A stretch of DNA of 64,000 bases from an uncultured Planococcus sp. Lineage in GTDB: Bacteria > Bacillota > Bacilli > Bacillales_A > Planococcaceae. Within the stretch, counting starts at the first letter, position 1; each line of letters opens with the position of its first letter. This document shows, piece by piece, positions 7,023-15,814 of this stretch. The notes under the pieces were generated by a model. That model was not told where the DNA came from, ran no database searches, and saw only the letters and a program-made list of their open reading frames with translations. Position numbers and translations under genes: made by a program. The stretch spans positions 301,265 through 365,264 of the forward strand of contig CANNAE010000001.1 of NCBI GenBank assembly GCA_947502505.1, read 5' to 3'.

Positions 7023-8288
7023 ATGGAAGCGATGATGACCGGCATGATCAATAATATTTTCTTCATCATTTTTCCGATCATCCTTTATCAAATGTTTGCA
7101 ACAGCTGGTCAGCGCAATTTCTTTGTCAGCCACCGGATTACCATGACCATCCTGTTTTCCATTTCCATCATCCTCTGTATGGTGTTTCCGTACCAGTTTC
7201 TCACGGAAGATTATATATTCGACCTTCGGCAAGTGCCGATGATTGTCGGGGCTTTATACGGGGGGCCCGTAGTCAGTGCAGTGCTCTTCGTTGTATCAGC
7301 CGTTGGGCGCATATCGATCGGCGGGGATGGCATGTACATCGCCATTTTGAACCAATTGATAGTAGCTGCGGGCGTGCCTTTTTTGGCCCCGCTCTATAGA
7401 AAAATCAACCGCTGGTGGAAAGCGGTGCTGGTGTTCTCTATTTCGATTGTATCGCTTTTGTTCAATATGTTTGCAGGTTATTTCATTTTTGGGGATCCGA
7501 TTCACGACCTTATCGGAATATGGCTCATGCTCATACTCAATCAAGGCGCTATCGGCATATTGGCCGCCTTGCTCATTGAACATCTGCAAAGGCAGGAATA
7601 TCTATACAATTCGCTCATGCGCCATGAAAAGATGGAGACAGTCAGCCATTTTGCAGCCGCCGTGTCGCATGAATTGCGCAATCCGCTTCAAAGTGTAAAA
7701 GGCTTCGTGCAATTATTGCAAGAGGTCGAGTATCCCCGGGCCAGGCAGCTGGAGTTCCAGCAGACCATCCTAGAGGAAATCAAGGCAGCTGAAGATTTGA
7801 TCGATGATTATTTGATCTATGCCAAGCCAGCTTACGGCGAAATGAAGCGCATTGAAGTGGCACCTGAACTATCCCATGTCGTCAAAGTCATGTCGCCTTA
7901 TGCCAATGCCAGGAATGTTGAACTTATGGTGAATAGCGGCGAGGGTGTGAGCCCAATTTTAGGCGATCCGCAAAAATTCCATCAAGCATTGGTGAATATT
8001 ATCCGGAATGGCGTTGAAGCAATGCCGGATGGTGGGAAACTAAAAATCGAGCTCGAAACGTCCGGCTCTTCGATTTGTGTGCATATCGAGGATGAAGGGC
8101 TTGGCATGACGAAAGAACAGGTCAATCGACTCGGAGAACCTTATTTTTCCAATAAGTCAAAAGGGACAGGCCTCGGGCTGATGGTCACTTTTAGCATAGT
8201 CAATCAAATGGACGGGGAAATCAATGTTGAATCAGAGCTCGGCAAAGGGACCAAATTCACCTTGGAATTCCCGAAAATATCGAAATGA
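7023..8288 (+). CDS. Membrane sensor histidine kinase, 5TMR-LYT type (KinB-like)
   Basis: 421 aa from ATG 7023, with GGGAGGT 8 nt upstream; the ORF from 7002 lacks one. Six hydrophobic segments (~10-185) carry the 5TM-5TMR_LYT pattern (VPMIVGALYGGPVVSAVLF). The kinase core follows: H-box SHELRNPLQSVKGF (His 216), N-box NIIRNGVEAM, G1 DEGLGM, G2 GTGLGLMVTF. No response regulator is adjacent, so it is an orphan that probably feeds a phosphorelay, as KinB does in B. subtilis. The ligand is unknown. Confidence 0.85.
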   Translation: MEAMMTGMINNIFFIIFPIILYQMFATAGQRNFFVSHRITMTILFSISIILCMVFPYQFLTEDYIFDLRQVPMIVGALYGGPVVSAVLFVVSAVGRISIGGDGMYIAILNQLIVAAGVPFLAPLYRKINRWWKAVLVFSISIVSLLFNMFAGYFIFGDPIHDLIGIWLMLILNQGAIGILAALLIEHLQRQEYLYNSLMRHEKMETVSHFAAAVSHELRNPLQSVKGFVQLLQEVEYPRARQLEFQQTILEEIKAAEDLIDDYLIYAKPAYGEMKRIEVAPELSHVVKVMSPYANARNVELMVNSGEGVSPILGDPQKFHQALVNIIRNGVEAMPDGGKLKIELETSGSSICVHIEDEGLGMTKEQVNRLGEPYFSNKSKGTGLGLMVTFSIVNQMDGEINVESELGKGTKFTLEFPKISK

Positions 8289-8333
8289 AAAACCGCCTGG
8301 AAAGCCGTCAATCGGCTATCTAGGCGGTTTTGT
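8289..8333. terminator. Bidirectional terminator between kinase and uvsE
   Basis: A two-part stem (AAAACCGCCT / AGGCGGTTTT outside, AGCCG / CGGCT inside) with T-runs on both strands separates two converging genes. Confidence 0.85.
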
Positions 8334-9208
8334 TATTGGTTTTGAAGCTTATGGAGAAATGGCAGGACGGCTTGTTCCTTCAGTTTCGCTTCGAACATGA
8401 TATCGACTTCATAGCCTTTCACGAGCTTCAGCAACTCAGAAAAATCCTCTTCCGAAATGAGGTCGTGATGGCGAAGGTCCGTAAAGCCTTCTCGTCCAGT
8501 GCTGATATGGACTTTCGGGCGGCCGTAACCTTCCCAAGTAGCCAGGATTTCCGAAAAATCGACGGGCTCGCCTTCGTTATTGCAATTATGGTGATGGATG
8601 TCGAAACAAATCGGCACTTTGCACATTGCATGGACGTCAAGCACATCGCGCAAGGTAAAGGTCTTGTCGTCGTTTTCCAACCTTAGGCGCTGGCGGATGC
8701 TTTCGGATAGCTTTAAGTAATTTTCGGCAAAGCGCTGCTTGGCGTTTTCTTTATCGCCGTATGCACCTCCAGTATGAAGGATGATGTCTGTACCGCCGAG
8801 CAATTGAATCAATTTATCATGATATTCAAGGTCCTCAATCGATTTGCGGACCACTTCAGGCTTCGGTGAATTCAAGACTGTATATTGGCCGGGGTGGACT
8901 GAAACCCGGATCCCGTGTTCATTTACCAATCGGCGGATTTCTTCGGCAATTGCCAGAAAATCTTCGTCTTCCCACCAGCGCCAATCATTGACCGGGTGGG
9001 TGGACAACGGAACGATTGAGCTGGAAGCGCGGTAAAAAAGGATGCCCTGTTCGATATTCCAGCGAATGACTTCCAATGTGGTTTCCATATTTTTGATCGT
9101 TAATTCCTTGATCTTCCCGACGCCTTCTTTTTCGGCTGTCGCTAATCGCAATGTGCGAAAAACCGTTTTCAACTCTGTGTTCATGCATGCATACCCTAAT
9201 CTCATCAT
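8333..9208 (-). CDS. uvsE: UV damage endonuclease UvsE/UvdE
   Basis: 291 aa from ATG 9208, with GGGAGGAG 7 nt upstream; the longer frame to 9322 lacks a site and overlaps the divergent gene. The UvdE TIM-barrel is clear: MMRLGYACMNT start, NGILFYRASSSIVP-like block, SVHPGQYTVLNSP, HTGGAYGDKENA, DIHHHNCN metal site, IMFEAKLKEQA. The enzyme nicks DNA 5' to cyclobutane dimers and 6-4 photoproducts, starting excision repair independent of UvrABC. Confidence 0.95.
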   Translation of the reverse strand: MMRLGYACMNTELKTVFRTLRLATAEKEGVGKIKELTIKNMETTLEVIRWNIEQGILFYRASSSIVPLSTHPVNDWRWWEDEDFLAIAEEIRRLVNEHGIRVSVHPGQYTVLNSPKPEVVRKSIEDLEYHDKLIQLLGGTDIILHTGGAYGDKENAKQRFAENYLKLSESIRQRLRLENDDKTFTLRDVLDVHAMCKVPICFDIHHHNCNNEGEPVDFSEILATWEGYGRPKVHISTGREGFTDLRHHDLISEEDFSELLKLVKGYEVDIMFEAKLKEQAVLPFLHKLQNQ

Positions 9209-9302
9209 TTTCAGCTCCTCCCGCACAATATACCCGATTTGCGTAGAAAACACACTAAACTTGGGTATACTATCAATAAAGACGAATGGAGGAGGAATTT
9301 TA

Positions 9303-9788
9303 ATGACGGCAGAAATCACCAAAAATCCTACCGGCTACACTGCGACATTCGAGAGGTATTTTGAACATTCCCCTGGCCAAGTTTGGAACATGCTGACAGA
9401 TAACCACAAAATCCATCGCTGGTTTTCAGGCCTTCAAATGGAAGAAGAGGGCGAATCGGGACACTTGACGCTGGACATGGGCCATGGAAAAAAGAAAGAG
9501 TTTCCGATTACTGCGTATAAGAAAGGCGAGGTCCTGGCTTATGAATGGGGACAAGACCATGTGCGTTTTGAACTGAGCCCGGATGGCCAAGGCACAAGAG
9601 TGAAGATGGCCGAGACTTTGCCGGATATAACAAGCGACACCCCAAAAGACGTAGCGGGCTGGCATGTGGCGCTGGATATAATGGAAGCGATTTTAGACGG
9701 CCATGGAATTGAACGCAGTTCCGAATGGGAGCGTTGGTATCCAGAGTACAAGCGCCTGTTCGAGAGCATGGGCGTCGATTTTGCCTAG
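9303..9788 (+). CDS. SRPBCC/AHSA1-family protein
   Basis: 161 aa from ATG 9303, with GGAGGAGG 7 nt upstream. It has the AHSA1 START-like fold pattern: TFERYFEHSPGQVWNMLTD, the W-F pair in HRWFSGLQME, and a C-terminal helix GWHVALDIMEAILDG. Members bind hydrophobic ligands or Hsp90-like partners; the specific function is unknown. It is divergent from uvsE and monocistronic. Confidence 0.75.
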   Translation: MTAEITKNPTGYTATFERYFEHSPGQVWNMLTDNHKIHRWFSGLQMEEEGESGHLTLDMGHGKKKEFPITAYKKGEVLAYEWGQDHVRFELSPDGQGTRVKMAETLPDITSDTPKDVAGWHVALDIMEAILDGHGIERSSEWERWYPEYKRLFESMGVDFA

Positions 9789-9797
9789 CAGGATGAT

Positions 9798-9831
9798 TAA
9801 ACCCCAAGCGGCTGGCCCGCTTGGGGTTTAT
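9798..9831 (+). terminator. Terminator of the SRPBCC gene
   Basis: Stem TAAACCCCAAGCGG / CCGCTTGGGGTTTA with a 5-6 nt loop. The T-run is short, so it may act mainly as a stabilising hairpin. Confidence 0.6.
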
Positions 9832-9920
9832 AGGTTGTTTTTGCTGTGCCGCTTTTATGGCAAAAGCGGGCTGGACAATAGCGCTTGCTGAGTAAATTTG
9901 CCATCTTGAAAATTTAAGGT

Positions 9921-10679
9921 TCAGGAAATCCGGAATTCGTATTTGCGGTCTTCGCTAAATTCACCGTGTTTGTAGCTTCTTTCAGCAAAAGTGACGAGCC
10001 CTGTGTGGTCGATCAGCAAGACTGTCGCTGACCGCGTGCCGTAGTCGGGCATTCTAATGAACATCGGAGACAATGCGCGTTCCAAGTCCAGCCCAACGCC
10101 GGTTTGTGGCAGCAAATCATCAGGTGCTTGTTCGGCGTCTGCAAGAATTTCGAACAAGCGGTCAAGTTCCACTTGTTCATTCACTGATACATACGCTTCA
10201 AGCTGTTCTTTTCCGCGTTCCACTTTCGGCCAAGGGGTATTCAAGAAATGGTTGCTCAAGCCGTGTGTGCCAGGCGGGACTTTTACCGGTTCGCCTTGGA
10301 TATTGTTGTAGTAATATAACCCATCGGCATCGCCGGCGATCAAATTGAAGCCGGCGTATTCATGGTCGTCGATTGCACGCAAATAGTCTTCTGGAGATAG
10401 TTGCCCATCAAGAAACCGAGTTACCAGTTCGCCGCGTGATTTAGCGCCCGCTGCCATGTGCTCCGGGTCCCGGTAATTGGTCAGCGCAGCGAAGCGGCCA
10501 GATTTATTGACGCCAAGCCATGTGCCCATCTGGCTTAAATCACGGCCCGCAAGAATGCCGGGGGAATCTTCCCAGAACTGGGCTGGTGCGGCGGGGCGGC
10601 CATAGAATTCATCCCGGTTTGCGGCAACGATTAATTTATAGCGGGGATGCTGCTGGAATTGCAAATTGATCAAACACAT
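9921..10679 (-). CDS. NRDE (TANGO2/DUF833) family protein
   Basis: 252 aa from ATG 10679, with AGAAGGAGGA 5-6 nt upstream. The N-terminal MCLINLQF with Cys2 and the family motif NRDE (AANRDEFYGRP, ~24-34) are present, then GRDLSQMGTWLGVN and a C-terminal YGTRSATVLLID. NRDE proteins are Ntn-hydrolase-like. Human TANGO2 is linked to heme and lipid handling; no bacterial substrate is established. A TATAAT (minus strand, 10736-10741) lies about 57 bp upstream. Confidence 0.88.
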   Translation of the reverse strand: MCLINLQFQQHPRYKLIVAANRDEFYGRPAAPAQFWEDSPGILAGRDLSQMGTWLGVNKSGRFAALTNYRDPEHMAAGAKSRGELVTRFLDGQLSPEDYLRAIDDHEYAGFNLIAGDADGLYYYNNIQGEPVKVPPGTHGLSNHFLNTPWPKVERGKEQLEAYVSVNEQVELDRLFEILADAEQAPDDLLPQTGVGLDLERALSPMFIRMPDYGTRSATVLLIDHTGLVTFAERSYKHGEFSEDRKYEFRIS

Positions 10680-11158
10680 ATTAGCTCCTCCTTCTATGAT
10701 CCGATAGGGAGATGGTATAAAATCCATTTGATTACATTATAACGGTTACGGATGTGCTTGGCATCATGATTGGCTGCCGCATCTGCATGGGGAAGAGAGC
10801 AAATGGAACCGAATAAAGTTATAAGGGAAGAATCTGGATCTGTTGGGCACCAAAATCGCAAGCAAACGCTTGCGATTTTTTTAATTCTTTTGAACTAGTT
10901 CGAAAATAAGGGGGTATTTATTATAGTGCGAAATATATATTTGAATATTCGGAAATTAAAATGGTTTTCTTTTCCTATGATAAATGATATGATTTTGTTA
11001 AATCTATAAACCTAGTTAATATACATAATATGTATTATAAAATTTAAAAATAAATCTTTTTACTTAGGACAAATGATTATTAATTGTAATTGACGCTAAA
11101 ATAAGGAAAAATTGGCTTTAAAAATATCTGATAATTCGGACAAAAGAGGTGAGATGCT
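10680..11158. other. AT-rich intergenic region before the hybrid kinase
   Basis: About 480 bp without a credible gene. It holds the NRDE promoter side, an orphan terminator-like hairpin (10852-10884), a GAACTAGTTC palindrome (10892-10901) and an ATACAT-AAT-ATGTAT inverted repeat (11021-11035). The stretch 10900-11130 is far more AT-rich than the flanking genes, as expected of a complex promoter. Confidence 0.5.
10852..10884 (+). terminator. Orphan Rho-independent terminator
   Basis: A perfect 12-bp stem (AAAATCGCAAGC / GCTTGCGATTTT) with a 4-nt AAAC loop and seven T. No plus-strand gene lies directly upstream, so it could end an unannotated small RNA that begins in 10740-10850. Confidence 0.7.
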
Positions 11159-14100
11159 ATGAGATATCTGGGCAAGAAAGCAACTCCGGCTTTGTTCTTT
11201 TTTCTCATATGCTGCGTAGCGTTTTCTAGTGCCGGATTGAATAGTTCAGCGGATTCGGGCAACTTGCTTGTATTAAGCGATGCGAAAGAGAAAATCATCG
11301 CAGGCAGCCGGCTTTCTGTTTTAGAAGATGGATCAGGCACTCTTCAAATTGAAGACATTCAACAAGCCCCATATGTATGGAATTTTATTCCTGCGGGAAA
11401 TACACCGGCGAACATCGGTTTCAGTGAATCAGTTTATTGGCTGATGCTTGAAGTGCATAACGAGGCGCAAGCGGAGAAGGAATGGCTTCTTGAACTGGGA
11501 TCATCAAGTGTCGACCAAGTGAGTTTGTATACGGCTGATGGGCAGGGGGGCTTTACGGTTGATCAGGCTGGCAAAGAAATTGTAGCCAAAATAACCCACC
11601 GGACAGCAGTTTTCCCGATAGCACCTTCAATCGATGAGCCGACAGTCTATTGGATGCGTATCGAGTCTGCAGCCCCGATCCAATTGCCTGTCACTATCTG
11701 GGACAGGGAAGCCTTTGAAAGCCAGACTAGGCAACAGATCGCGTTTGTTGGTGTACTTGGCGGTCTTGGCTTGTTGTTTTTGTTCTATTATATCCATCGC
11801 TTCACCGTCATCCGGCAGCGCGCGTATCTGTATTTCGTGATTTATGCCATCACCTCATTTTTCCTTTTTTCTTCCGCAGCCGGATTGAGTTTAGATGTTA
11901 TTTGGCCAGAGCTGGATTTATGGAACGGTTATAGTGTCTTCTTCATGGTCGGGTTGGCTGCGCTATCTGTGACGCTGCTGACGGAAGGCTTGCTCAATAC
12001 GAAGCGCCATTTGCCTGAAGCGGACCGCATGATTAAATCACTTCTGGTGTTCAATGCAGCGGTGTTGACTACCTTATTCATTTCATTTGAATGGGCGAGG
12101 CTGCTGCTTGTGTTGGCACTCAGTTCTACGGTGGCAGTCAGTTTGTTGTTAGCGGCTTATGGCATGAAACGGGGATTGGTACATGCGCGCTATTATTCAA
12201 TATCCCTGATTTGTTTCCTGGCTGCGGCCGTACTGAATGGTTTGTATGTTTCAGGGATTTTGCCGATCACATTGGCGGCGCAAGGATTGATTTTCTTTTT
12301 GGGAATTTTCGCTGTCCTGTTCGCTTCATTAGCGATCAGGGATAAAGAGAAAATCCGGGAGCAGGAAAGAATACAGCGTGAACGGAATTCTGCTGAACGG
12401 CAGCGCATTGAAATCGACACGCTGCGCCAAGCAAATGAACGCAAAGATGAATTGCTTGCCATCACTTCCCATAGTTTGCGGACGCCGCTTTATGGGATGG
12501 TCGGAATAGCGGAATCTCTCCAAGAGTCTGCCTATAGCAAGATGCCTCCTTCTGTCATCCAGCAATTAGAGACGATTTCCGAAAGCGGTAAAAAGCTGGC
12601 GCGGATGATTAATGAAACGCTGGATTTTTCAGGGCCAAAACACCATATGCTGTCCTTGCATCTAGAGAAAGTGAAGCTGTCGGAGATCGCGGATTCTGTT
12701 GTCCGTTTATGCACGCCTTTATTGAAATCGGGGGAAGTCAGCTTGAAACATGCGATTCCGGCTGATTTTCCGGAAGCCATCGCCGATCCGGAACGTGTAC
12801 GCCAAGTGCTTTATAACCTCGTCGGTAATGCAGTAGAACATACAGAAATTGGCAGCATCGTCATTTCTGCAAAAATCATCAAAAAGCAAGTCGCCATTAC
12901 GGTCAAAGATACCGGAAGCGGAATGGAAGAACAGCAGCTGGATAGTTTGTTTGACCAGGCTGGCAATTCTGCTACCCCTCATCTGGGCATCGGGATGGGG
13001 CTCAAAATCACCAAAAGGCTGGTCGAAATGCAGGGGGGGTGGCTGAAAGCGGAATCGGCCCTTGGAAAAGGCTCTTCTTTCACCTTCACGCTGCCGCTTA
13101 CAGAAGAAGAGCGGGAGACGGAAGCTTCATCCCCGACTGAAATCAGGGAATTGACCGCTTCGCAGCTGGCAGATTCCTTGGTCAAAGAAAAGAATGTCAA
13201 GAAAGGCTTGCGGATTCTGGTTGTTGAATCGGAAGAGGTCAATCGTTTGATGCTGATTCATCAGTTGAAAGGCGAAGGGTATAAGGCAGAAGGCGTCAGC
13301 TGTGGAGAAGAAGCGCTGGTGCATCTGGAGAACCGGCCTGCGGATCTGGTCATTCTGGATGATGAGCTTCCGGATATGGCAGGAGACGAATTATGCCGCC
13401 GGATCCGGGTCAATGCGACTTTAACGGAATTGCCGATTTTGATGCTATCAGATAAGGAAAGCGTCAGGGAAAAAACCAACGCCTTCAGTGCCGGAGCCAA
13501 TGATTATTTAATCAAACCGTGTGATGTCGAGGAATTTCTTATGCGGGTGGAAACGCTCGCCACGCTTCGCAGTATGACACAGGAAATCACCAATTTGAAT
13601 TTCTTCCTCGAGCGCAATGTGAAGGAACGGACGATGGCATTGGAAATCACCAATATGAACTTATTGACGGTAAACGATGAGATCCAGGAAGTCGAAAAGT
13701 CCCGCAACGAAATGCTGTCGGCGATTTCACATGAATTGGGTACGCCGATCACCTTGATCCACAGCTATATCCAGGCAGTAAAAGAAAGCTTGATCGAAGA
13801 GAACAATCCCCGCTATCTGGATATGATCCATAAGAAGCTGCTATTGCTGGAGCGTTTGACGGAAGATCTGGTCGAGCTGTCGAAATACAAATCCGGAAAT
13901 ATGACGCTGCGCTTCGGTGAAACGAAGCTTGACGAGTGGCTCGAACGGATTGCAGCTTCCATGGAAGCGGATCTTGCGCAAAGCGGCAGGCGCTTTCGTT
14001 TTACCGGCCCAAGCGGCAAAGAACGGCCGGCAGATTGGCGGCTATTGGTCGATGTGGACCGCGTCGACCAAGTGTTCTCGAATTTATTGTGGAATGCCGT

Positions 14101-14419
14101 CAAACATACGTCTCCGGAAGAAGGTCGCATCACCTTGTCCGCGAGCATCCGCGCAAGTGCAAACGTACTGGATGAAACAGAAGCGGATGGCGAGCTGATC
14201 ATCCGTGTGGAAGACAATGGTTGCGGCATCCAAAAAGAAGCCTTGCCGCATATATTCGACCGATTCTTCAAAATCGATGAGTCGGTCCATTATAAAGGAA
14301 GCGGGCTCGGCCTGGCGATTGCTAAAGAAATCATCCAATCTCATAAAGGAGAAATTTGGGCGGAAAGCGAAGAAGGCGAGGGCAGCACATTCATCATTGC
14401 CCTGCCCTTGAGATACTAA
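11159..14419 (+). CDS. Hybrid sensor kinase with two complete kinase cores and one receiver (7TMR-DISM type)
   Basis: 1086 aa. ATG 11159 has AGAGGTGAG about 7 nt upstream. Order: signal peptide (1-30); extracellular 7TMR-DISMED2-like domain (~45-190); seven membrane helices (~195-395); first HisKA with SHSLRTPL (His 438) and HATPase (NLVGNAVEHTE, DTGSGM, GIGMGLKI); receiver domain with Asp 734 (VILDDELP); then a second HisKA with SHELGTPI (His 858) and HATPase (NLLWNAVKHTS, DNGCGI, GSGLGLAIA). The DISM input often senses carbohydrates or related ligands. The response regulator gene follows after 18 bp, and an exopolysaccharide operon after that. Confidence 0.93.
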   Translation: MRYLGKKATPALFFFLICCVAFSSAGLNSSADSGNLLVLSDAKEKIIAGSRLSVLEDGSGTLQIEDIQQAPYVWNFIPAGNTPANIGFSESVYWLMLEVHNEAQAEKEWLLELGSSSVDQVSLYTADGQGGFTVDQAGKEIVAKITHRTAVFPIAPSIDEPTVYWMRIESAAPIQLPVTIWDREAFESQTRQQIAFVGVLGGLGLLFLFYYIHRFTVIRQRAYLYFVIYAITSFFLFSSAAGLSLDVIWPELDLWNGYSVFFMVGLAALSVTLLTEGLLNTKRHLPEADRMIKSLLVFNAAVLTTLFISFEWARLLLVLALSSTVAVSLLLAAYGMKRGLVHARYYSISLICFLAAAVLNGLYVSGILPITLAAQGLIFFLGIFAVLFASLAIRDKEKIREQERIQRERNSAERQRIEIDTLRQANERKDELLAITSHSLRTPLYGMVGIAESLQESAYSKMPPSVIQQLETISESGKKLARMINETLDFSGPKHHMLSLHLEKVKLSEIADSVVRLCTPLLKSGEVSLKHAIPADFPEAIADPERVRQVLYNLVGNAVEHTEIGSIVISAKIIKKQVAITVKDTGSGMEEQQLDSLFDQAGNSATPHLGIGMGLKITKRLVEMQGGWLKAESALGKGSSFTFTLPLTEEERETEASSPTEIRELTASQLADSLVKEKNVKKGLRILVVESEEVNRLMLIHQLKGEGYKAEGVSCGEEALVHLENRPADLVILDDELPDMAGDELCRRIRVNATLTELPILMLSDKESVREKTNAFSAGANDYLIKPCDVEEFLMRVETLATLRSMTQEITNLNFFLERNVKERTMALEITNMNLLTVNDEIQEVEKSRNEMLSAISHELGTPITLIHSYIQAVKESLIEENNPRYLDMIHKKLLLLERLTEDLVELSKYKSGNMTLRFGETKLDEWLERIAASMEADLAQSGRRFRFTGPSGKERPADWRLLVDVDRVDQVFSNLLWNAVKHTSPEEGRITLSASIRASANVLDETEADGELIIRVEDNGCGIQKEALPHIFDRFFKIDESVHYKGSGLGLAIAKEIIQSHKGEIWAESEEGEGSTFIIALPLRY

Positions 14420-14437
14420 CAAATAGGAGGGATCTTC

Positions 14438-15130
14438 ATGAACAGTGCGAAGGTATTGATTGTTGAAGACGAAGATGGCATCCGTGAATTGATGCGTTTG
14501 TTCCTGGTGAAGAAAGGCTATGAAATCATCGAGGCAGAAGATGGTTTTGAAGCGATGGATGTGCTGTCGAAAGAAAATCCGGATTTGATTTTGCTGGACA
14601 TCGAGATGCCTGGCATGAGCGGCTTGGAATTGTGCGAAAAAATCCGGATTCGCACTAAAACGCCAATTCTATTCGTCAGCTACCGGAAAGAACTCGCCTA
14701 TAAAATTCAAGGGTTGGAGGTAGGGGGAGACGATTACATCACTAAACCTTTCGACTTTACGGAGCTCGAAGCGCGCGTCAAAGCGATTTTACGCCGCAAC
14801 GGATGGAAGAGCGGAGAGGAGGACAAATTGTCGATCCTGAAATTCGGAGACCTCCACATTCACGTCGATTCGCGCGAACTGTATGTGAAAGGCAAGCCGG
14901 TAAAACTCTATCATAAAGAATTCCAATTATTGCTGCTGATGGCGCAGACACCGAACCGTGTCTGGACGGCCGAACAATTATACGACCAAGTGTGGGGCTA
15001 TTATTCAGAAGGCGATGTCCAAACCGTCAAGGTACACATCAGCAATCTTCGCCGGAAAGTGGAGAACGATCCAACGGCTCCGCACTTTATCCAAACTGTC
15101 CGGGGATTCGGATATAAATTCACGAATTGA
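14438..15130 (+). CDS. OmpR/PhoB-family response regulator
   Basis: 230 aa. ATG 14438 is preceded by AGGAGGG. The receiver (1-120) has acidic pocket EDED, phospho-acceptor Asp 54 (LLDIEMPG) and Lys in TKPFDF. The winged-helix DNA-binding domain (~132-228) has HKEFQLLLLM and the recognition region VQTVKVHISNLRRKVE. It is the cognate partner of the upstream hybrid kinase. Tandem TTTAAC repeats about 150 bp downstream are candidate targets. Confidence 0.93.
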   Translation: MNSAKVLIVEDEDGIRELMRLFLVKKGYEIIEAEDGFEAMDVLSKENPDLILLDIEMPGMSGLELCEKIRIRTKTPILFVSYRKELAYKIQGLEVGGDDYITKPFDFTELEARVKAILRRNGWKSGEEDKLSILKFGDLHIHVDSRELYVKGKPVKLYHKEFQLLLLMAQTPNRVWTAEQLYDQVWGYYSEGDVQTVKVHISNLRRKVENDPTAPHFIQTVRGFGYKFTN

Positions 15131-15136
15131 ATACAG

Positions 15137-15184
15137 AAAGCCGATTGTTTTTGCCGAAAAGGCATAAACAGTCGGCTTTTTTGT
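15137..15184 (+). terminator. Terminator of the two-component operon
   Basis: Stem AAAGCCGA / TCGGCTTT extended by TGTTT / AAACA and TGCC / GGCA, followed by a T-run. It separates the sensor operon from the exopolysaccharide operon. Confidence 0.85.
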
Positions 15185-15264
15185 TTGATGATTCATGGGC
15201 CTATATGCATCCAATCATGATGAAAATACTGTTGAAAATTAAATTATTAGATAAATGAAACTAG

Positions 15265-15305
15265 TTAAACTATTTAACTTTGTTTTAACCTGACCTCTTT
15301 AGTAT
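15265..15305 (+). promoter_or_regulatory. Candidate response-regulator box and promoter of the EPS operon
   Basis: TTTAAC at 15273-15278 and again at 15284-15289 form a direct repeat with 11-bp periodicity, preceded by TTAAAC at 15265. A TAGTAT -10 candidate at 15300-15305 places the repeats on the -35 region. OmpR/PhoB-family regulators bind 11-bp-spaced direct repeats, and one is encoded 130 bp upstream. The link is inferred. Confidence 0.45.
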
Positions 15306-15351
15306 GAATCTTAACCGATAGAAAGACAGATCTCACAAGGAGGAACAGAAG

Positions 15352-15774
15352 ATGATTGAAAACAAAATCAAGATGACAAATGAACCGCCTGTCAATTTCG
15401 AACAGCAAACCGTTTTCAAGCAGAGCCGCGAAGCCCCGAGTGCACAGCCTTCTATTACCGGGATCGGCTTATCGGAAAATGTGGCAGGATCGCTTGCGTA
15501 TTTGCTTGGGTTCTTCTCGGGCTTCATCCTGCTGATGGTCGAGCGGGAAAACCGTTTCGTCCGTTACCATGCTTTCCAGTCGGTATACGTCTCGATTCTT
15601 TTTTTCACATTGTTTACAGCAGCCGGCATGATGCCAATGACCGGATGGGTGGCCGAGGTCCTGCTGATGCCAATGGGATTGGTCGTGTGGATCATCCTGA
15701 TGTTGAATGCGCATAAAGGAAAAGCGCTGCGTTTATGGGTCATCGGCCGCTTTGCTGAAAAACAGCTTCATTGA
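15352..15774 (+). CDS. DUF4870-like small membrane protein
   Basis: 140 aa. ATG 15352 has AAGGAGGA 7 nt upstream. After a polar N-terminus (~45 aa) come three hydrophobic segments, with VERENRFVRYHAFQSV, the typical DUF4870/TM loop motif, between the first two. Function is unknown. As first gene of the exopolysaccharide operon, 40 bp before the chain-length regulator, it may be a membrane accessory of export. Confidence 0.65.
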   Translation: MIENKIKMTNEPPVNFEQQTVFKQSREAPSAQPSITGIGLSENVAGSLAYLLGFFSGFILLMVERENRFVRYHAFQSVYVSILFFTLFTAAGMMPMTGWVAEVLLMPMGLVVWIILMLNAHKGKALRLWVIGRFAEKQLH

Positions 15775-15814
15775 ACAAGCAAAATCACCCCGTATGGGGA
15801 TATGAGGTGAAGAC

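Noticed and set aside
13813..14271. 152-aa minus-strand frame inside the hybrid kinase gene
   Set aside because: Ser-rich shadow translation opposite a well-supported kinase core.
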